Shown here: one piece after another, positions 5,122 to 7,467 of the stretch | Layout: the number at the start of each line of letters is the position of its first letter | Numbering within the stretch: position 1 is the first letter of the stretch | Translations under genes and position numbers: made by a program | The notes under the pieces: generated by a model | Seen by the model: only the letters and a program-made list of their open reading frames with translations | Databases searched by the model: none | Told to the model about the DNA's origin: nothing | Assembly: GCA_021845945.1 (NCBI GenBank) | Contig: JAJZRD010000192.1 | Location: 1-7,467 of the forward strand | Reading direction: 5' to 3' | DNA from: Chloroflexota bacterium | Lineage (GTDB): Bacteria; Chloroflexota; UBA6077 | Length of the DNA: 7,467 nt

Positions 5122-6143
5122 TGGATTATCGCGCTCCCGGCGCGGGGATTGCGTTCGTCCCCTGCACCTGCGGGGAACTGGTTCAGGGCACCCTGGAGGG
5201 GGAGCCGTTCCTGGTCTCCTGCCCCATCGATCTCTACAGCCGGGTGAGGGTGGTGGTGGGCGGCGAGCACTCCGTAGTAACGACTTCAGTCGTTCGTTCC
5301 CGGTCAGTGGAGCGGGAGGAACGAACGGCTAAAGCCGTTACTACAGCACACGATCCCACCTTCAAGGCCCGACGGGCAGCTGCGAACACTCTGGCCGCCC
5401 TGGGCTATCCCGACCTCCCCTTCACCCTGGAGGTATCCTGCCCGCTGCCACCCTCCAAGGGCTTCGGGACCAGCACCGCCGACGTGGTGGGCGCTATCAC
5501 CGCCGCAGCTGCCGCCGTAGGAAGCAGTCTGAAGCCCGAGCAGATGGCCCGCCTGGCGGTGGCCATCGAACCCAGCGACGGGACCATGTTCCCGGGGCTG
5601 GCCCTCTTCGACCACCGTGCGGGCCGCCGGTGGGAGACGCTGGGTCCTGCTCCGTCCCTGCTGGTGGCGGTGCTGGAGTTCGAGGGGGTCGTGGACACCA
5701 TGGCCTACAACGCCCGACTGGACCTGGCTTCCCTGCGCTCGCTGGAGCCGGGCCATCGGGAAGCCCTGGGGCTGCTCCGGCAGGGGGTCCAGGAGGACCG
5801 GCCGGACTTGATAGGCCTGGCGGCCACCATCAGCGCCCGCATCAACCAACAGCTCCTGCCCAAGCCGGAACTGGAGGGGGTGATCTCCCTGGGTACCGAG
5901 GCGGGCGCCCTGGGGGTCTGTGCTGCCCACAGCGGAACGGCCCTGGGGGTGCTATTTCGGCCGGAGGAGATCCAGGGGGCGCGGACGTTGCTGGCCGAAG
6001 CCCGATGCCACCTGCAGGGGCTGCGGGACGGTTGGATCTCCCGCCTGGTAGGCGGAGGAGCACAAGCTGTGTTCGACCGCGGAGACACGGAGAACAGGCA
6101 GATGGACGAGGTCGAAACCGGAAGCCCCATGTCCCCATGGTGA
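5121..6143 (+). CDS. pduX: L-threonine kinase, PduX-type GHMP kinase
   Basis: PduX phosphorylates L-threonine to L-threonine-O-3-phosphate, the substrate of CobD. The 340-residue product has the family pattern: FVPCTCGELVQG (12-23), SCPIDLYSRV (33-42), the GHMP glycine-rich ATP loop in PLPPSKGFGTSTADVVGAI (108-126), EPSDGTMFPGLALFDH (150-165) and the C-terminal AAHSGTALGVLF (268-279). ATG at 5121 overlaps the cobU stop by one base, so translation is likely coupled; the open frame extends upstream within cobU only as a shadow. Residues 52-75 are encoded by a palindromic repeat and lie in the variable stretch between the first strands and the ATP loop, so the protein is somewhat longer than the roughly 300 residues I recall for Salmonella PduX. 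All recognised motifs remain, so it is probably active. A different GHMP small-molecule kinase is less likely given cobD and cbiB. Confidence 0.9.
   Translation: MDYRAPGAGIAFVPCTCGELVQGTLEGEPFLVSCPIDLYSRVRVVVGGEHSVVTTSVVRSRSVEREERTAKAVTTAHDPTFKARRAAANTLAALGYPDLPFTLEVSCPLPPSKGFGTSTADVVGAITAAAAAVGSSLKPEQMARLAVAIEPSDGTMFPGLALFDHRAGRRWETLGPAPSLLVAVLEFEGVVDTMAYNARLDLASLRSLEPGHREALGLLRQGVQEDRPDLIGLAATISARINQQLLPKPELEGVISLGTEAGALGVCAAHSGTALGVLFRPEEIQGARTLLAEARCHLQGLRDGWISRLVGGGAQAVFDRGDTENRQMDEVETGSPMSPW
5274..5344. repeat. 71-bp double-hairpin (REPIN-like) element read in frame within pduX
   Basis: Arms of 27 bp at 5274-5300 and 5318-5344 are inverted copies matching at 24 of 27 positions, around a 17-base spacer. 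The element starts with GTAGTAACG and ends with CGTTACTAC. Each arm holds its own perfect small palindrome: AACGACTTCAGTCGTT with 7-bp half-stems (5279-5294) and AACGGCTAAAGCCGTT (5324-5339). Two of the three differences between arms form a compensatory pair (A-T in one hairpin, G-C in the other) and the third is in the loop. It encodes about 24 residues (VVTTSVVRSR..., rich in V, T, R and E) with no stop. Confidence 0.88.
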
Positions 6144-6156
6144 TGCTCCCTTTAGG

Positions 6157-6188
6157 GCGTCGTTCCTTACGGAATTGCGGAACAGCGC
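6157..6188 (+). other. Imperfect hairpin in the pduX-cobT gap
   Basis: GCGTCGTTCC (6157-6166) and GGAACAGCGC (6179-6188) pair at 8 of 10 positions around a 12-base loop. The gap 6144-6219 has no other clear feature except GAGAGG at 6201-6206. A TTG at 6175 lies in the loop, which counts against its use as the cobT start. No T-run follows, so it is not a clear terminator. Confidence 0.3.
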
Positions 6189-6219
6189 ATATTTGGTGAA
6201 GAGAGGTATATCGACGACG

Positions 6220-7284
6220 TTGGAAGAGAGTGCGCAGATACGACGTTTGATTGAGTCCATCCGTCCCCTGGACGAGGTCGCGATGGCAGCGGCCCGAGAA
6301 CGGCAAGGTCAGTTGACCAAGCCACCGGGTAGCCTGGGCAGGCTCGAGGCTTTGGCCGTGCAGTGCGCCGGCATCACCGGACAGGTGCGGCCCCTGGTCC
6401 CCAGGAAAGCAGTGGTGGTCATGGCCGGCGACCACGGAGTCACCGCGGAGGGCGTCTCCGCCTACCCCTCGGAGGTGACCCCCCAGATGGTGCTAAACTT
6501 TCTGGCGGGAGGGGCCGCGATCAACGTCCTGACCAGGCAGGCTGGCTCTCGAGTGGTGGTCGTCGACGTGGGAGTGGCCTCGGAGTTGCCTCTCCGTGAC
6601 GGGCTCCTCATCCGAAAGGTGGCCCCCGGCACCAGGAATCTGGCTGTCCAGCCCGCCATGACCCGCGAGGAGGCGGTACAGGCGATCCGCGTGGGGATCG
6701 ACACGGTGGAGGCGGAGGTGGCCAAAGGGCTCGACCTGGTGGCCACGGGGGAAATGGGTATCGGCAACACCACGCCCTCCTCGGCCATCGTGGCGGTGCT
6801 GACGGGCCGGCCGGTGGCCGAGGTAGTCGGGCGGGGCACCGGCATAGACGATACCGGATTCACACGGAAGATCCAGGCCATCGAGCGAGGGATCCAGGTC
6901 AACCGACCCGACCCCGGGGATCCCCTGGACGTCCTGGCCAAGGTGGGGGGGCTGGAGATCGCCGGCCTGGTGGGAGTGATCCTGGCGGGGGCTGCCCATC
7001 GCCTGCCGGTGGTGATCGACGGCTTCATCTCCGGGGCCGCGGCCCTGGTGGCCACACGGCTCTGCCCGGAACTGCTGCCCTACCTGATCGCCTCCCACCA
7101 ATCGGTGGAGGTGGGTCACCGGGTACTGTTCCAGAGCCTGGGGCTACGGCCCCTCCTGGATCTGGAGATGCGGCTGGGGGAGGGCACCGGCGCGGCTATT
7201 GCGATGCACCTGATCGATGATGCCCTGGCCATCCAGAACGAGATGGCCACCTTCGCCGAGGCCGGCGTCAGCGAAAAGAGCTAA
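6220..7284 (+). CDS. cobT: Nicotinate-nucleotide - dimethylbenzimidazole phosphoribosyltransferase, CobT
   Basis: CobT transfers the ribose phosphate of nicotinate mononucleotide to 5,6-dimethylbenzimidazole, making alpha-ribazole phosphate for the lower ligand. The motifs are complete: LTKPPGSLGRLEALA (32-46), VVMAGDHGVTAEGVSAYP (66-83), GGAAINVL (97-104), GEMGIGNTTPSSA (177-189), GRGTGIDD (204-211), and LGEGTGAA (319-326) with Glu321 corresponding to the catalytic glutamate (Glu317 in Salmonella). The start is uncertain. TTG at 6220 gives 354 residues, close to the 356-359 of enterobacterial CobT, and follows GAGAGG (6201-6206) at a rather long 13 bases. TTG at 6175, TTG at 6193 or GTG at 6196 would add 8-15 residues with no clear ribosome-binding site. 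The gene is 76 bp after pduX. Confidence 0.94.
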   Translation: MEESAQIRRLIESIRPLDEVAMAAARERQGQLTKPPGSLGRLEALAVQCAGITGQVRPLVPRKAVVVMAGDHGVTAEGVSAYPSEVTPQMVLNFLAGGAAINVLTRQAGSRVVVVDVGVASELPLRDGLLIRKVAPGTRNLAVQPAMTREEAVQAIRVGIDTVEAEVAKGLDLVATGEMGIGNTTPSSAIVAVLTGRPVAEVVGRGTGIDDTGFTRKIQAIERGIQVNRPDPGDPLDVLAKVGGLEIAGLVGVILAGAAHRLPVVIDGFISGAAALVATRLCPELLPYLIASHQSVEVGHRVLFQSLGLRPLLDLEMRLGEGTGAAIAMHLIDDALAIQNEMATFAEAGVSEKS

Positions 7285-7290
7285 TTGTTT

Positions 7291-7325
7291 CCCCCTCTCC
7301 CAGGGGGAGAGGGTCGGGGTGAGGG
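7291..7325. repeat. C/G-rich hairpin repeat before cobO, apparently supplying its ribosome-binding site
   Basis: CCCTCTCCC (7293-7301) and GGGAGAGGG (7305-7313) form a perfect 9-bp stem with loop AGG, followed by TCGGGGTGAGGG. This is the familiar form of a dispersed repeat found between genes in many bacteria, whose other strand reads CCCTCACCCCGACCCTCTCC. Its right end (GAGGG, 7321-7325) stands 6 bases before the ATG of the next gene, a good Shine-Dalgarno position. There is no T-run after the stem, so termination between cobT and the next gene is not supported. Confidence 0.75.
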
Positions 7326-7331
7326 CTGACA

Positions 7332-7467
7332 ATGACACAACAACCTCCTAAACTCAAGACCAAAGGGCTCGTCATCGTCTTCACGGGCGACGGGAAGGGC
7401 AAGACCACCGCCGCCCTGGGCATGGCCCTGAGGGCCGCCGGCCACCACTTCAAGGTCGCCGAGATCG
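7332..7467 (+). CDS. cobO: Corrinoid (cob(I)yrinic acid a,c-diamide) adenosyltransferase, CobO/BtuR/CobA type, N-terminal part
   Basis: This enzyme transfers the 5'-deoxyadenosyl group of ATP to the Co(I) corrinoid, making the adenosylated forms used by CobQ, CbiB and CobU. Only the first 45 residues are in the window. They run from a polar N-terminus ([12 protein letters not shown]) into [25 protein letters not shown] (14-38), the P-loop GDGKGKT with following helix that is characteristic of the CobA/CobO/BtuR family and unlike PduO- or EutT-type adenosyltransferases. The ATG at 7332 has GAGGG 6 bases upstream, within a repeat. The frame is open to the window end. The gene sits 47 bp after cobT as the last visible member of the cluster. 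Confidence 0.92.
   Translation, partial: MTQQPPKLKTKGLVIVFTGDGKGKTTAALGMALRAAGHHFKVAEI

Noticed and set aside
6175..6219. Extended N-terminus of CobT from TTG at 6175
   Set aside because: It would add 15 residues not expected in the family, has no good ribosome-binding site and lies in the loop of an imperfect hairpin. It remains possible, because the site for 6220 is also spaced rather far.
7291..7313. Intrinsic terminator after cobT
   Set aside because: The stem is strong but is followed by TCGGGGTGAGGG and not by a T-run, and cobO follows at once on the same strand. A short TTGTTT lies before, not after, the stem.

Overview
This high-GC window (roughly two thirds G+C by eye) is a densely packed, single-strand cobalamin (vitamin B12) operon segment. 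It covers the late part of the pathway: cobyric acid formation, the aminopropanol side arm, nucleotide-loop assembly and corrinoid adenosylation. All nine genes read on the + strand: the 3' end of cobS, then cbiB, cobD, cobC, cobQ (cbiP), cobU, a pduX-type L-threonine kinase, cobT, and the 5' end of a cobO/btuR-type adenosyltransferase. Most starts are GTG, with one probable TTG and two ATG, and most have a clear Shine-Dalgarno sequence, so the host is a GC-rich bacterium. The gene set and the many dispersed palindromic repeats would suit a Chloroflexota-like lineage, but that is a guess; the taxon cannot be fixed from this window.

The genes fit together as follows. CobQ amidates adenosylcobyrinic acid a,c-diamide to adenosylcobyric acid. 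PduX makes L-threonine-O-3-phosphate and CobD decarboxylates it to (R)-1-aminopropan-2-ol phosphate. CbiB joins this to cobyric acid, giving cobinamide phosphate. CobU converts that to GDP-cobinamide. CobT activates dimethylbenzimidazole as alpha-ribazole phosphate, CobS joins the two halves, and CobC removes the phosphate. The last gene adenosylates the corrinoid. The aminopropanol arm is therefore complete within the window.

Layout: 1-107 is the cobS end. 108-388 is a repeat-filled intergenic region. 389-2976 holds cbiB, cobD and cobC with overlapping ends (17 and 8 bp). 2977-3034 is a short gap made largely of a perfect palindrome. 3035-6143 holds cobQ, cobU and pduX, nearly gapless (2 bp gap, then 1 bp overlap). 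6144-6219 is a gap with a weak hairpin. 6220-7284 is cobT. 7285-7331 is a gap holding another repeat. cobO runs off the end.

The most unusual aspect is colonisation of the operon by several kinds of palindromic or tandem repeat, two of them inside genes. A 71-bp double-hairpin element is read in frame within pduX and adds about 24 residues. A 7-bp tandem repeat lies in cobC just before its second catalytic histidine. A perfect 28-bp palindrome supplies the cobC stop codon. A 110-bp element with terminal inverted repeats lies downstream of cobS, and a G-rich repeat seems to provide the ribosome-binding site of the last gene. Three of these start with GTAG and end with CTAC. No cobalamin riboswitch, tRNA, rRNA, CRISPR array or transposase gene was seen.
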